A stretch of 64,000 nt of DNA from positions 496,219 to 560,218 of the forward strand of contig PLCN01000002.1 in assembly GCA_003134785.1 (NCBI GenBank). Direction: 5' to 3'. The position numbers and the translations under genes were made by a program. Positions 17,211 to 26,731 of the stretch are shown here, piece by piece. The notes below the pieces were generated by a model. That model had not been told where the DNA came from and searched no databases. It worked only from the letters and a program-made list of their open reading frames with translations. Origin of the DNA: Spartobacteria bacterium. GTDB lineage: Bacteria; Verrucomicrobiota; Verrucomicrobiia; Chthoniobacterales; UBA10450. Position 1 is the first letter of the stretch. Every line of letters starts with the position of its first letter.

Positions 17211-19019
17211 ATGGACAAGATTCGTAACATCGCCATCATTGCGCACGTTGACCACGGCAAGACCACGCTGGTCGATCAATTGCTGCGCCAATCGGGCACC
17301 TTTCGTTCCAACCAGAAGGTCGAGGACCGCATGATGGATTCGATGGATCTCGAGCGCGAAAAAGGAATCACCATTCGCGCGAAGAACGCGGCGTTCCAGT
17401 GGAACGGTTACCGGATCAACATCGTCGATACCCCGGGCCACGCGGATTTTGGCGGCGAAGTCGAGCGCATCATGAAGATGGTGGACGGCGTGCTTCTCGT
17501 GGTCGATGCGCACGATGGACCGCAGGCGCAGACCCGTTTTGTTTTGCGGAAGGCGCTCGAGAATCACGTCAAACCAATCGTCGTGATCAACAAAATCGAT
17601 CGGGAAAATGCGCGGCCGCATAAGGTGCTCGATCTCGTTTTCGATCTTTTCGTGGAACTGAAAGCCACCGACGAGCAGCTCGATTTTCCGATCATTTATG
17701 CGAGCGCAAAAAACGGTTTCGCGATGCGCGAGTTGCACGAGAACAGCGAGGACATGACTCCGCTCTTTCAGGCGATCGTGAAGCACGTTCCGCCGCCGCC
17801 GACTTCACCCGAGCCCTTCTTTCAAATGCTGGTTTCGAATCTCGACTACAGCGACTACCTCGGGCGCATCGCACTTGGCCGCATCGTCAGCGGCCGCGTG
17901 AGCGTGGGAGATTCGATCGTTTGCATTCACCGCGATGGCCGGCGTGAGCGCGCGAATGTTACCGGCCTCTATACTTTCGCCGGGATGGGACAGGTGGAGC
18001 TGAAGCACGCGAGCGTGGGCGACATCATCGGATTGACCGGCTTTGAAGAAGTTTACATCGGCGAAACGTTGACCGATCGCGAGGAGCATCCGCCGCTGCA
18101 GTTCGTCGATATCGATCCGCCGACGATCCGCATGCGCATCCTGGTCAACGATTCGCCTTTCGCGGGACGCGACGGGAAGTTCGTGACCGCGCGTCACGTG
18201 CGCGAGCGCCTGATCCGCGAGACGCGCGGTAACGTTTCCCTTCAGGTCAAGGACACTGAAGTAGCCGGCGCTTTCGAAATAAATGCGCGCGGCGAGATGC
18301 AGATCGCGATCCTGGTGGAGCAAATGCGGCGCGAAGGTTACGAAGTCATGGTCTCGCGCCCGGAAGTAATTTATCACCGCGACGAAAACGGCGCTCTGCT
18401 CGAGCCGATTGAGAATCTTTACGTCGAGGTGCCGAATGAAAATCTGGGCGACGTCTTGCAATCGATGGCCGCGCGCAAGGGCGAGGTCGTGAGCATGGAT
18501 CATCACACCACGCGCGTTTCAGTCGAAGCCGTTATCCCGACACGCGGCTTGATTGGATTCGAAAGCGACCTGGTGAATCTCACTCGCGGCGAGGGTTTGA
18601 TGAGCCATCTCTTCAAGGAATACGCTCCTTTTAAAGGCGAGCTCGAGGGTCGGAATCGCGGCGTGATGATTTCGATGGAGCCGGGGACGAGCACGGCCTA
18701 CGCGCTGAATAACATCCAGGCGCGCGGAAAGCTTTTCATCGGCCCACAGGAGGAAATTTACGCGGGCATGATCGTGGGCGAAAACGCGCGACCCGAGGAT
18801 CTCCCGGTCAATCCTTGCAAGGCGAAGCATCTCACCAATATGCGGAGCCAAGGCGACGGCAAAGGCATTCAGCTTGAAGCGCCGTTGCGCATGACTTTGG
18901 AACGCGCCATCGAATACATCAGCGCGGATGAATTTGTCGAGGCCACGCCGAAGTCGCTTCGCCTGCGCAAACGCATCCTCGATCCCACCGCCCGGAAGCG
19001 CGCGCAGAACGCGGCTTAA
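17211..19019 (+). CDS. typA: Translational GTPase TypA/BipA
   Basis: Ribosome-binding GTPase of the EF-G family, acting in 50S assembly and stress or cold adaptation. From ATG 17211 the protein is 602 aa, the normal family length; this start follows a GAGGA ribosome-binding site, and an in-frame start at 17118 would add 31 unrelated residues. Visible motifs are G1 AHVDHGKTT (residues 11-19), switch GITI, G3 [15 protein letters not shown]4 [10 protein letters not shown] and the conserved C-terminal domain ([17 protein letters not shown]). It heads a plus-strand housekeeping run with yebC and rho. Confidence 0.97.
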   Translation: MDKIRNIAIIAHVDHGKTTLVDQLLRQSGTFRSNQKVEDRMMDSMDLEREKGITIRAKNAAFQWNGYRINIVDTPGHADFGGEVERIMKMVDGVLLVVDAHDGPQAQTRFVLRKALENHVKPIVVINKIDRENARPHKVLDLVFDLFVELKATDEQLDFPIIYASAKNGFAMRELHENSEDMTPLFQAIVKHVPPPPTSPEPFFQMLVSNLDYSDYLGRIALGRIVSGRVSVGDSIVCIHRDGRRERANVTGLYTFAGMGQVELKHASVGDIIGLTGFEEVYIGETLTDREEHPPLQFVDIDPPTIRMRILVNDSPFAGRDGKFVTARHVRERLIRETRGNVSLQVKDTEVAGAFEINARGEMQIAILVEQMRREGYEVMVSRPEVIYHRDENGALLEPIENLYVEVPNENLGDVLQSMAARKGEVVSMDHHTTRVSVEAVIPTRGLIGFESDLVNLTRGEGLMSHLFKEYAPFKGELEGRNRGVMISMEPGTSTAYALNNIQARGKLFIGPQEEIYAGMIVGENARPEDLPVNPCKAKHLTNMRSQGDGKGIQLEAPLRMTLERAIEYISADEFVEATPKSLRLRKRILDPTARKRAQNAA

Positions 19020-19096
19020 ACGCCGAGGTTCACTCCTCGCTCGAAAACGATGGCGCGTCACCGAGCCTCCGTTTAGCGAAAAAAATACCGCTTGAG

Positions 19097-19125
19097 TTGA
19101 CAAAAACCGGGGAAAGCGGTTGAAT
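19097..19125 (+). promoter_or_regulatory. Candidate sigma-70-type promoter of yebC
   Basis: A perfect -35 TTGACA (19097-19102), a 17-nt spacer and TTGAAT (19120-19125; 4/6 to the -10 consensus), about 105 nt upstream of the yebC start. This implies a 5' leader of roughly 100 nt. Confidence 0.5.
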
Positions 19126-19229
19126 GGGAGCGTTAGTTTGCCTCCTCGATTAAGTTCTGTTCGAGGCGTTCCAGTTCCGGGTTTCTCGCGAACACAGGTC
19201 TGTCCGGCAATTTCCAGAATTCCCATCTC

Positions 19230-19985
19230 ATGTCGGGACACAGCAAGTGGTCCAAGGTTAAACGCTTCAAGGGCGCGCTCGACTCCAAGCGTGGCGCGCT
19301 TTTCAGCAAGCTTTCCCGCGAAATCACTATGGCCGCGAAAATCGGCGGCGGCGATCCCGGGGCCAATGTCCGTCTGCGCAGCGCCATCCTCTCGGCGCGT
19401 GGCCAGAGCATGCCTAACGACAACATCGAACGCGCGATCAAACGAGGGACGGGTGAAGGAACCGAGGCGGTTCACTATGACGAAATGGTCTACGAAGGTT
19501 ACGCGCCCGGCGGTGTGGCCGTGATCGTGGAAGCGGCTACCGATAATAAGAACCGTACCGCGGCCGAGATTCGCAGAATCTTTACCAAGAATGAAGGCAA
19601 CCTCGCCACGAGCGGCAGCGTCTCCTACATGTTTCACAAGAAGGGCCGGATCACCGTGCCGCGCGGCGCCATGGATGAGGAGCGCATTTTCGAGCTGGCC
19701 CTGGAAGCCGGCGCTGAGGAGTTGACAACGGAGGAAGAACAGTATGTTATTACGACCTCCCACGATCAGCTCTATGCAGTAGCTGAGGCGCTCAAACACG
19801 CGGGCGTTACCACCGATGGGCAAAAGTTTACTTTCATCCCAGATACGACAGTTCCGGTTAACGACGAGGCCGTGGCGCTGCAAGTCTTGCGCTTGTGCGA
19901 CAGTCTCGAAGACGACGACGACGTTCAAAACGTCTATTCCAATTTAGATATTCCCGAGGAGTTGCTGGCGAAATTGCCGGCGTAG
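19230..19985 (+). CDS. yebC: YebC/TACO1-family protein
   Basis: 251 aa. It matches the YebC/PmpR/TACO1 family throughout: N-terminal MSGHSKWSKVKRFKG, the NDNIERAIKRGTGEG motif and the central YEGYAPGGVAVIVEAATDN. Family members act either as transcriptional regulators or, as shown more recently, in translation of difficult (proline-rich) sequences. The latter would suit the Thr/Pro-rich giant proteins here (inference only). It is followed by rho after about 60 nt. The C-terminus is acidic (DSLEDDDDVQNVY). Confidence 0.95.
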   Translation: MSGHSKWSKVKRFKGALDSKRGALFSKLSREITMAAKIGGGDPGANVRLRSAILSARGQSMPNDNIERAIKRGTGEGTEAVHYDEMVYEGYAPGGVAVIVEAATDNKNRTAAEIRRIFTKNEGNLATSGSVSYMFHKKGRITVPRGAMDEERIFELALEAGAEELTTEEEQYVITTSHDQLYAVAEALKHAGVTTDGQKFTFIPDTTVPVNDEAVALQVLRLCDSLEDDDDVQNVYSNLDIPEELLAKLPA

Positions 19986-20047
19986 AAAAAACGCTGCCGT
20001 TGATGGCGCAGCACGCTGCTTCGGCAGCCGAGATCATCTCTGTAATT

Positions 20048-21436
20048 ATGAGCGAAGAAACCGATAACCAGCGACCGCTGGAAACTAACGCGCCCTCGGA
20101 ACGTCCACGGCGTCCGCGCCGGCGCTTTCCCCGGCGGCATGATGGTCCGCGTGGGCGAGGGCCGGCGGAACAACAGCGCGGCGATCTCAATGGACCGGCT
20201 GATCGGGTCGAGTCGGAATCCGATCGGGGTGCGTCGAACATGGGAGGCAATGAAGGGGACCAGCGCGATCACCAGCAGCGTTCCGATCAGGATCAGTCGG
20301 CTGTTCCTTCGCAGAACGGTGAACTCGAGCGCGAGCCGGAGTTTGGCGACGGTATCATTGAAATTTCGGGCAAAGGCTTCGGTTTTCTGCGCGATGCGAA
20401 ACGCAATTTCGTTCAGACGCCAAACGATATTTTCGTGACGCCGGAAATCGTGCGCCGTTTCGGATTGCGCGATGGCATGTGGATTTATGGCGAGACGCGA
20501 CGCGGAAATCGCGGGCCGCAACTTGTCCGGCTGAACAAAATCAACGAGGACGAGCCGACTAAGTACCAGGGACTGCGGCCGTTCGAAGAGCTAACGACGA
20601 TCAATCCGAACCGGCGGATCAAGCTCGAGACGGTGCCTGATCGCTACACGACGCGGATCATGGATTTGATGACGCCGCTGGGAATGGGGCAGCGCGGTTT
20701 GATCGTCGCGCCTCCGCGCACCGGCAAGACGACGTTGCTCCATCATATCGCCGACGCGGTGGTCAAGAATCATCCGGAGATGAAGCTGATCATTCTCCTG
20801 GTCGACGAACGTCCGGAAGAAGTGACGGATTTTCGGCGCTCATGTCCGATGGCGGAGATCATGGCGAGTTCGAACGATAGCGACATCAAGAGTCATACGC
20901 GCATCGCTCAGCTCGCGGTCGAGCGCGCCAAGCGTCTGGTCGAGGCCGGCAAGGATGTTTTCATTTTGCTCGATTCGATTACGCGCACGGCCCGCGCTTT
21001 CAATAACGCCACCGGCGGCGGGGGCCGCACCATGAGCGGCGGCATCGACGCGCGCGCCATGGAAATTCCGCGAAAGCTTTTCTCCGCCGCGCGCAATACC
21101 GAGGAAGCCGGCTCGCTTACAATCGTGGCGACTGCGTTGATCGACACCGGCAGCCGCATGGATGAACTCATCTTCCAGGAGTTCAAAGGCACGGGGAACA
21201 TGGAGATGGTGCTCGATCGCAAGATCAGCGATCAGCGCATTTACCCGTCGGTGGATATATTTCTCTCCGGCACGCGCCGCGAAGAGTTGCTCATGCAGCC
21301 GTGGGAGCTGGAAAAAATCAACATGATCCGCCGCGGTCTCGCGGGGCATAAGCCCGGTGAAGCGATCGAGCGTCTCCTGATGTTCGTAAAGAAATTTCCG
21401 ACCAACACGCAGATGCTGAAGGAAATTCCGGGTTAA
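20048..21436 (+). CDS. rho: Transcription termination factor Rho
   Basis: Hexameric RNA-dependent ATPase that ends transcription. From ATG 20048 it is 462 aa; ATG 20003 is an alternative, and a frame extension into yebC is not credible. Residues 1-100 are an Arg/Gly/Pro-rich disordered extension (RPRRPRRRFPRRHDG), as in high-GC phyla. Then come the RNA-binding cold-shock-like domain (ISGKGFGFLRD), the Walker A APPRTGKTT (221-229), the Walker B region FILLDSITR and the GGGGRTMSGG Q-loop region. It probably shares a transcript with yebC. Confidence 0.96.
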   Translation: MSEETDNQRPLETNAPSERPRRPRRRFPRRHDGPRGRGPAEQQRGDLNGPADRVESESDRGASNMGGNEGDQRDHQQRSDQDQSAVPSQNGELEREPEFGDGIIEISGKGFGFLRDAKRNFVQTPNDIFVTPEIVRRFGLRDGMWIYGETRRGNRGPQLVRLNKINEDEPTKYQGLRPFEELTTINPNRRIKLETVPDRYTTRIMDLMTPLGMGQRGLIVAPPRTGKTTLLHHIADAVVKNHPEMKLIILLVDERPEEVTDFRRSCPMAEIMASSNDSDIKSHTRIAQLAVERAKRLVEAGKDVFILLDSITRTARAFNNATGGGGRTMSGGIDARAMEIPRKLFSAARNTEEAGSLTIVATALIDTGSRMDELIFQEFKGTGNMEMVLDRKISDQRIYPSVDIFLSGTRREELLMQPWELEKINMIRRGLAGHKPGEAIERLLMFVKKFPTNTQMLKEIPG

Positions 21437-21440
21437 TCTG

Positions 21441-21475
21441 GAGCGGCCCCGAAAGCGTGGCGGGGCCGACCGCTC
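21441..21475 (+). terminator. Hairpin after rho
   Basis: GAGCGGCCCCG (21441-21451) pairs with CGGGGCCGACCGCTC (21461-21475) with a small bulge, starting 4 nt after the rho stop codon. No U-tract. It could be a 3'-end hairpin or one of the dispersed palindromes; it ends only a few nt before the putative start of the next gene. Confidence 0.45.
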
Positions 21476-21479
21476 AACA

Positions 21480-22028
21480 GTGGCGCTCGAACAAAGGCCC
21501 GGCGGTCATAGACCGCCGTTACAGGAAGTCGACTGGGAAGTTCTCCCGCCGGAAGAAAAGCGGAAGCGCCAGGGACTCGAGCCGCTTTTCAAATGGCTCG
21601 CGCTCATCATGGATGAATTCCTGCGCGTGCCCGGAACGAAATTTCGTTTCGGGCTCGACCCGCTGATCGGCTTGATCCCCGGCCTCGGTGATACGGGCTC
21701 AGCTCTGGTCTCTGCCTTCGCGCTGATTCAGGCTCTGCGCGTGGGCGTGCCGAAGATCCTTCTCGTTCGCATGTCGATGAACATTCTGATCAACGAAGTC
21801 GTCGGCATCGCCCCGATCGTGGGCGACGCGTTCTCTTTCTGGTTTAAGTCGAACTCGCGCAATTATCAGATCATCAAGGACCACATCGCCGTCCCGGGCA
21901 CTTCGCGCCGAAGCGATTGGATTTTTGTCATCGCGATCCTGGTCCTTCTCTTCGTCGTAGTTTGCCTTGGACTAGCGGTCACCATTTTCTTTTTGCGGGA
22001 ACTGGCGAAACTATTCGCCAGTTTTTGA
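21480..22028 (+). CDS. DUF4112-domain membrane protein
   Basis: 182 aa by the GTG start at 21480. The DUF4112 signature is clear: LFKWLALIMDEFLRVPG, then FGLDPLIGLIPGLGD, then a hydrophobic hairpin and INEVVGIAPIVGDAFSFWFKSN. A C-terminal membrane segment (FVIAILVLLFVVVCLGLAV) follows. Function unknown. The first residues (MALEQRPGGHRPPLQEVDWE) are partly encoded by a palindromic repeat at 21501-21517, so the true start is uncertain and may be a non-ATG codon further in. It converges with glnE. Confidence 0.8.
   Translation: MALEQRPGGHRPPLQEVDWEVLPPEEKRKRQGLEPLFKWLALIMDEFLRVPGTKFRFGLDPLIGLIPGLGDTGSALVSAFALIQALRVGVPKILLVRMSMNILINEVVGIAPIVGDAFSFWFKSNSRNYQIIKDHIAVPGTSRRSDWIFVIAILVLLFVVVCLGLAVTIFFLRELAKLFASF
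21501..21517. repeat. GGCGGTC-ATA-GACCGCC palindrome at the DUF4112 5' end
   Basis: A perfect 7-bp stem with a 3-nt loop, followed by GTTACAGG. The wording (ggcggtc...gaccgccgntaca) is that of a dispersed repeat type. It lies inside the annotated N-terminus of the DUF4112 protein. Confidence 0.6.
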
Positions 22029-22036
22029 GCCGGAAA

Positions 22037-24766
22037 TCAGCGCAAGTAGCGCGAGTAGATCTCGTGAATGCTTTCCCGCGCTTCGCGATACCGCTTGCCA
22101 AACGCGTCGATGCTTTCGGCTCCGACTCGTAAGGCCAGCTTTCGCTGTTCCATTTCATTGGTCGGCAAGATCGAGACGCTCTTGTTTTCCCAGCGCCGAA
22201 GGACCGTTTCGATTAGGCGAAGATATTCATAACTTCGTTGCACCACCGCGGCCTCTTCCTTTCGCAGCAGACTCTTCCTCGCCAGTTCCTCCAGCGCGCT
22301 CAACGTATGCGAATTCCAAATGCCCGCGCGCATTTGCAATGCCTGCACCAGAAACTCCGCCTCGATCACGCCGCCGGCGCCGGTTTTGAAATCGAGATCC
22401 GAAGCGCTTCCCCGCTCGTGCCGGATGCGTTGCAGCATCCAGTTGATCTGCCGAAATAAATCTTCGCGCTGTCCGGCCTTGCGCCACACGCGCTCGGCCA
22501 GATCCATGAAATCATTTTGCAGCGGCCCGGCCAATGGACGCGCCCGCGTCAGCGCCTGGATTTCCCAGAGTTGAGCGCGCGTTTCGTAATACGCCTCGTA
22601 GGTGGCAAGCGAGCTGGCGAGATTTCCTTTTTCACCTTCGGGCCGGAGGCGGGCGTCGAGACTCGAGATGCTCCCCTCCGCGGTCGGTTGCGCCATTGTG
22701 ACGACAAGTTGTTGGGCGGCGCGAATATCTTCTCCCACGAACAGCACATCCAGGTCTGCGCCGTAACCGATCTCGGCGCCGCCAAACTTTCCGAGCGCGA
22801 TGATCGTCAGGTTACTCTCGTTCCCGCGCAACCGGTTGATGCAGACCAGGCAGGCCTCGGCCAGCGCCGAATGTTCGGCGAAGAGCGAAGAAAGCGTGGC
22901 CAGACCAAGGACATCGCGCAGAAAAATTCGCAAGAATTGCGTTTGACGATAAACCCGAAGAAGATCGAGCGACGTGGCCCCGATCTTGAGCGCGTCCAGC
23001 CGCCGCAAATGTTGTGCGACTGAAATCTCCCGGTCGAGCGTTCCGCCGCGAGTGATCTCCTCGAGCAGTTGCGGCCGGCGAATGAGCAAATCTCCGGCGT
23101 AACGGCTGCCATCAAAAGTTTTCACCAGCAGCTCGAGGAGTTTCGGATTAACCACGAGCAGCTCGAAAAGCATACTGCGCAATCCATAGGCTTCCACGAA
23201 GCGGATGAACTGATTTAGCGTCACATCCGGATCGACGGCGCGCGCCAGCCATTGAAACAAAAGGGGGCGTAAGTTTCGCAGGACCTGGCGCGTGCGCGGC
23301 GCGACGTGAAAACCACCGGCCCCTTTGGCCAGATTGGCGAGCGATTTCGCCGCGGCCTTTTCATCCCGGAAAATGCTCAGGCTTTCCGCCGCTGATTCCA
23401 CTCCGGGGCCTGGCGCCGAAATGATTCGGTGGAAAACCGCGCGGACTTCCTGTCGGTGCTCGCGCAATGAAGCGGTGAATCCTTCCTTCGAAGAAAAACC
23501 AAGGCTTCGCGCCAGCCGCTCCAGCGCCTCGCCATTTTCCGGAATGGTGTGGGTTTGCTGCTCAGCTTCGATTTGCAAGCGATGCTCCACGCGGCGCAGG
23601 AAACGATACGCCGCTTCCAAAGCGCGGACTTCGGAGCGCGGGATCAATTCCAATTCCGCGAGTATTGGCAGCGCCTTTAACGTGCTCGTCTCCTGTAGAA
23701 ACGCGTGCCGGGCGCCGTGCAAAAGTTGCAACGCCTGCACGACGAATTCGATTTCGCGAATGCCGCCGGCACCCAGCTTTACATCTCGCTCGATGTTCTC
23801 CTGGCCGACGATGTCCCGCTCGATGCGACGCTTGATCCCCGCGATTTCCTCGAGGACATCAGGGGTCGGGCTCTTGGGATAAATGAACGGCTGATGCTGC
23901 CGCAAGAATTCGTAAGCCAGCTCGCGGCTGCCGCCGATGCCGCGCGCCTTGATCAGCGCGAGCCGCTCCCACGTCTCGCCAAAGCCGGCGTAATAATTTT
24001 CCATGCTCTCGAGCGAACGCACGAGCGGCCCTGCGGTGCCTTCCGGCCTGAGACGCAAATCGATGCGAAAGAGCGCGCCGGCCGGGTCGTGGGCCGCGAA
24101 GGTTTCAATAATCTTCGCTCCGAGTTGATTGAACCACTCGTGGTAAGTCAGATTGAGCGAAACCTGTCCTTCATCTCCGTAAAGAAAGATGACGTCGATA
24201 TCGGAGCTATGGTTTAACTCCCGGCCACCGAGTTTTCCCAACGCGAGAATTGCGAACTGCGTGTCCGGCCCATCGCGCCGGCTGCGCAACTCGCTATTCC
24301 AGTAGCGGTAAACCTCTCGCAGGCAGGTTTCCGCCAGTTGAGATAATTCCAGAGTTGTTTCCTCCAAGGGTGCGATTTCGGCCACTTCGCGGAGGGCGAT
24401 CCGCAGCATTTCGCGCCCCTTCCAAAAACGGAGCGCTTGGAAGTTCCCCGAGAAAGTTGAGCCGGCGCCGATTCTTTGCAGATCTGTCAGCATTCCCGGC
24501 TGGTTTCGCGGTGCCGAACAAATCTCGGGATTCGACAGCCAAAGAAGGATCTCCGGATGCCGCACGAAGCGCGCGGCGCAGATGCTTGAGACCGAAATCA
24601 AATGGAGAAGAGACGCTTCTCCCAGAGGGAATCCTTCGATGAGATCGCGCAAAGGCGGCGCTTCCGCGGGCCAACTCCCGGCCATGCGCTCGAGCGTGCT
24701 CTCGACCTGAGCCGGATTGAGCGTCTCCGCTGCCTTCCGCCGGATCCAGGCTGGCCCTTCGGTCAT
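22037..24766 (-). CDS. glnE: Glutamine synthetase adenylyltransferase/deadenylase
   Basis: 909 aa, the usual size of GlnE, which switches glutamine synthetase activity by adding or removing AMP in response to PII. Two nucleotidyltransferase domains are visible: GGRELNHSSDIDVIF at about residues 178-193 and GGAEIGYGADLDVLF at about 660-675, the second with A-D-L-D in place of the usual S-D-L-D. Each is followed by a GlnD/GlnE helical domain with RLRPEG motifs. ATG 24766 begins MTEGPAWIRR. It is downstream of, and probably co-transcribed with, the rhomboid and lipid-kinase genes. Confidence 0.95.
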   Translation of the reverse strand: MTEGPAWIRRKAAETLNPAQVESTLERMAGSWPAEAPPLRDLIEGFPLGEASLLHLISVSSICAARFVRHPEILLWLSNPEICSAPRNQPGMLTDLQRIGAGSTFSGNFQALRFWKGREMLRIALREVAEIAPLEETTLELSQLAETCLREVYRYWNSELRSRRDGPDTQFAILALGKLGGRELNHSSDIDVIFLYGDEGQVSLNLTYHEWFNQLGAKIIETFAAHDPAGALFRIDLRLRPEGTAGPLVRSLESMENYYAGFGETWERLALIKARGIGGSRELAYEFLRQHQPFIYPKSPTPDVLEEIAGIKRRIERDIVGQENIERDVKLGAGGIREIEFVVQALQLLHGARHAFLQETSTLKALPILAELELIPRSEVRALEAAYRFLRRVEHRLQIEAEQQTHTIPENGEALERLARSLGFSSKEGFTASLREHRQEVRAVFHRIISAPGPGVESAAESLSIFRDEKAAAKSLANLAKGAGGFHVAPRTRQVLRNLRPLLFQWLARAVDPDVTLNQFIRFVEAYGLRSMLFELLVVNPKLLELLVKTFDGSRYAGDLLIRRPQLLEEITRGGTLDREISVAQHLRRLDALKIGATSLDLLRVYRQTQFLRIFLRDVLGLATLSSLFAEHSALAEACLVCINRLRGNESNLTIIALGKFGGAEIGYGADLDVLFVGEDIRAAQQLVVTMAQPTAEGSISSLDARLRPEGEKGNLASSLATYEAYYETRAQLWEIQALTRARPLAGPLQNDFMDLAERVWRKAGQREDLFRQINWMLQRIRHERGSASDLDFKTGAGGVIEAEFLVQALQMRAGIWNSHTLSALEELARKSLLRKEEAAVVQRSYEYLRLIETVLRRWENKSVSILPTNEMEQRKLALRVGAESIDAFGKRYREARESIHEIYSRYLR

Positions 24767-24832
24767 CTAGGAAATGAAAAACGCGGCGTTGAGTGCGGGC
24801 GCAGACATCGGCCTAACGACAAGACAAGCGAT

Positions 24833-25678
24833 CTATTCGCCGTGCACCTGCGTTTTCTCCGCGATTTTTTCTTGGGCTCGCGCGAGCGTGCGCCGTTCGA
24901 TCCAGGTCAGGCTGTGCATGCCTTCGCGGGAAATCTTGTCCAGGACCGGGTCGACTTCTTCGGAGATGAATTGATCGGGGCTCATGCCCCGATAGCGTTC
25001 CGCTTCCACGCGGCGTTGGCGAAGCGCGCGCTGCAGAATGGAAGGACGGCCGAAGCCCAGGAGATGAGCGTAGAACCATCCGGCCACGCAGCCGCCGAGA
25101 TAGGCGCTGTGCGTCATAGGGCCGGCGCGAAGGAAGACCGCGCCCAGAATTGCGATGGCGAACGCGCCCCACGCAAGATGCTTTGCTTTCAAGCGAATGG
25201 GCAGAAGGTAGAAAATCATCGAGGTCAATTCCAGCTCGGGCAGGATGGTCGCGTAGGCCACCAGCACTGCCGCCACTCCGCCCGACGCCCCCAGTAACAC
25301 GGAGGTCGCGGGCATCAGGAACAAGTGGCCAAGTTCTCCGGCGGCCGCTCCAGCGAGATAGAGAAAAAGAAACTGGCGCTGGCCGATGATCGATTCCACA
25401 TCGCGTCCGAGCAGATAAAGAATGAGCATGTTCCCAAGCAGATGCCATGGGCCGTCGTGCAGGAACATCGCGGTGAAAAATTGCCATCCATAGGCGGCGC
25501 CCAGGCCGCGGTCACTCAAGCTGAGATATTCGCGGACAAAGCCCGGCTGATACGCTTCGAGAAAAAGCTGCGCGATAAAGGTGGCGACATTTACGCCGAT
25601 CAGCGCGAGCAAGACCACGCGCGGCCGCTGCGTCCAGCGCCGCGTAAACAACGAAGGCTTTCGGCCGGACAGGCGCAT
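24833..25678 (-). CDS. Rhomboid-family intramembrane serine protease
   Basis: 281 aa with six or so membrane segments. Rhomboid hallmarks are present: the HxxxN-type FLHDGPWHLLGNM motif, the catalytic Ser in GASGG, and the catalytic His in MTHSAYLGG. The C-terminal soluble tail (about 85 residues, RVEAERYRGMSPDQFISEEVDP) resembles the tail seen in many bacterial rhomboids. Substrate unknown. A copy of GCCTAACGA lies just downstream at 24811. Confidence 0.93.
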   Translation of the reverse strand: MRLSGRKPSLFTRRWTQRPRVVLLALIGVNVATFIAQLFLEAYQPGFVREYLSLSDRGLGAAYGWQFFTAMFLHDGPWHLLGNMLILYLLGRDVESIIGQRQFLFLYLAGAAAGELGHLFLMPATSVLLGASGGVAAVLVAYATILPELELTSMIFYLLPIRLKAKHLAWGAFAIAILGAVFLRAGPMTHSAYLGGCVAGWFYAHLLGFGRPSILQRALRQRRVEAERYRGMSPDQFISEEVDPVLDKISREGMHSLTWIERRTLARAQEKIAEKTQVHGE

Positions 25679-25729
25679 GTCACGAGAATATCGCAGCCGA
25701 AATCCGTTGTCGATAAAATGTCAGAGTAT

Positions 25730-25808
25730 CACAGGCATCTTGCCCGTTTGGTATTGAAGACTGCGCAACGGGCGAGACGCCCATTGCCCCACAGGCAAGA
25801 TGCCTGTG
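25730..25808. repeat. 79-bp palindromic element with 15-bp perfect inverted arms
   Basis: The arms are CACAGGCATCTTGCC (25730-25744) and GGCAAGATGCCTGTG (25794-25808), with an inner hairpin GGGCG-AGA-CGCCC. The right end continues GCTACAGG, and the TAG stop codon of the lipid-kinase gene (reverse strand 25809-25811) lies in that flank. No open frame inside. Probably a non-autonomous palindromic or REP-like element. Confidence 0.8.
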
Positions 25809-26672
25809 CTACAGGGGCGCGAGGACGTGCAAGCCGCCGGCGCGAATCTTGAATTCCACCGGGCAATTTCCAATTAGCTCGCCGTCGATTTCCACTGGCA
25901 CGTTCTCGTCGCTGCTCACCCGTAGTCGCCGAGTCTGAAAGTACTCCACTTCCGGTGAGGTGATTTGCGGAGTGAAAATCACGTTCTGCAAATACCGGAT
26001 GATTTCGATGTAGTTCAAGCGCTTGAAAACAACCACGTCGAGCAGGCCGTCATCGATCACGGCCTGCTTGAAGAAAGGGAACCGGCCGCCGTAAAGCCGG
26101 CCATTACCCACGAGGACGAATGATCCTTCCTCCGTCACGGCGTTTTCCGATTCAATCCGAAGCCGGGGTGGTGCGCGCGAGGCGATTTGCGCCGCGGAAA
26201 TCATGTAACTGAGCGGGCCGAAATTCCGTTTGAAAGCGCGGCTCGTTTCCTTCACCGCCTGGGCATCGAGACCGACGCCGCCGAGCTGGACGAAATGTTT
26301 TCCGTTGGCGCTGGGCAAATCCACCGGGCGGATCCGGTTCTCGCGGATGATCTCCCAGCAACGCGACAAGTCGTTCGCCGGTAAGCCAAGCTCGCTCGCG
26401 AAAACATTCATGGTGCCCAACGGCAGCAGACCGAGCGCGACGTTCTTCCCGGCGATTCCGTTTACGATTTCATTGATGGTGCCATCGCCTCCTGCCGCGA
26501 CGATTTTGCCAAAGCCTTCCGCGACAGCGTGCCGTGCCAGAGCTTCCGCTTCACCCGAACGCGAAGTCGCGCACAAAATCGCTCCGCGCGTGAGCGATTC
26601 GACCTGCGCGCGGAGGCGATGCGCCCGGGAACCGCGCGCCGCGGGATTAAGAATGACGACGGTGTCTTTCAA
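25809..26672 (-). CDS. Diacylglycerol-kinase-family lipid kinase
   Basis: 287 aa of the YegS/BmrU/DagK family. The nucleotide-binding signature is AAGGDGTINEIVNGIAG, followed by LGLLPLGTMNVFASELGLP, and the C-terminal beta-sandwich domain is complete. It phosphorylates a lipid alcohol (diacylglycerol, sphingoid base or ceramide are all known substrates in the family); which one is not decidable here, though a sphingoid substrate would fit the locus at 33-45 kb. The start appears to be TTG 26672 (KDTVVILNPAARG follows). The stop codon is contributed by the flank of the palindromic element. Confidence 0.87.
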   Translation of the reverse strand: MKDTVVILNPAARGSRAHRLRAQVESLTRGAILCATSRSGEAEALARHAVAEGFGKIVAAGGDGTINEIVNGIAGKNVALGLLPLGTMNVFASELGLPANDLSRCWEIIRENRIRPVDLPSANGKHFVQLGGVGLDAQAVKETSRAFKRNFGPLSYMISAAQIASRAPPRLRIESENAVTEEGSFVLVGNGRLYGGRFPFFKQAVIDDGLLDVVVFKRLNYIEIIRYLQNVIFTPQITSPEVEYFQTRRLRVSSDENVPVEIDGELIGNCPVEFKIRAGGLHVLAPL

Positions 26673-26731
26673 CGAAAAAGGGCTTAGGGCTTTGGTCTTT
26701 TCTTCAAACTGGGAGGGCGTAACGTTCGGGC

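Noticed and set aside
18519-19928. 469-codon minus-strand open frame opposite typA and yebC
   Set aside because: Antisense to both genes; composition typical of a mirror frame of high-GC coding sequence.
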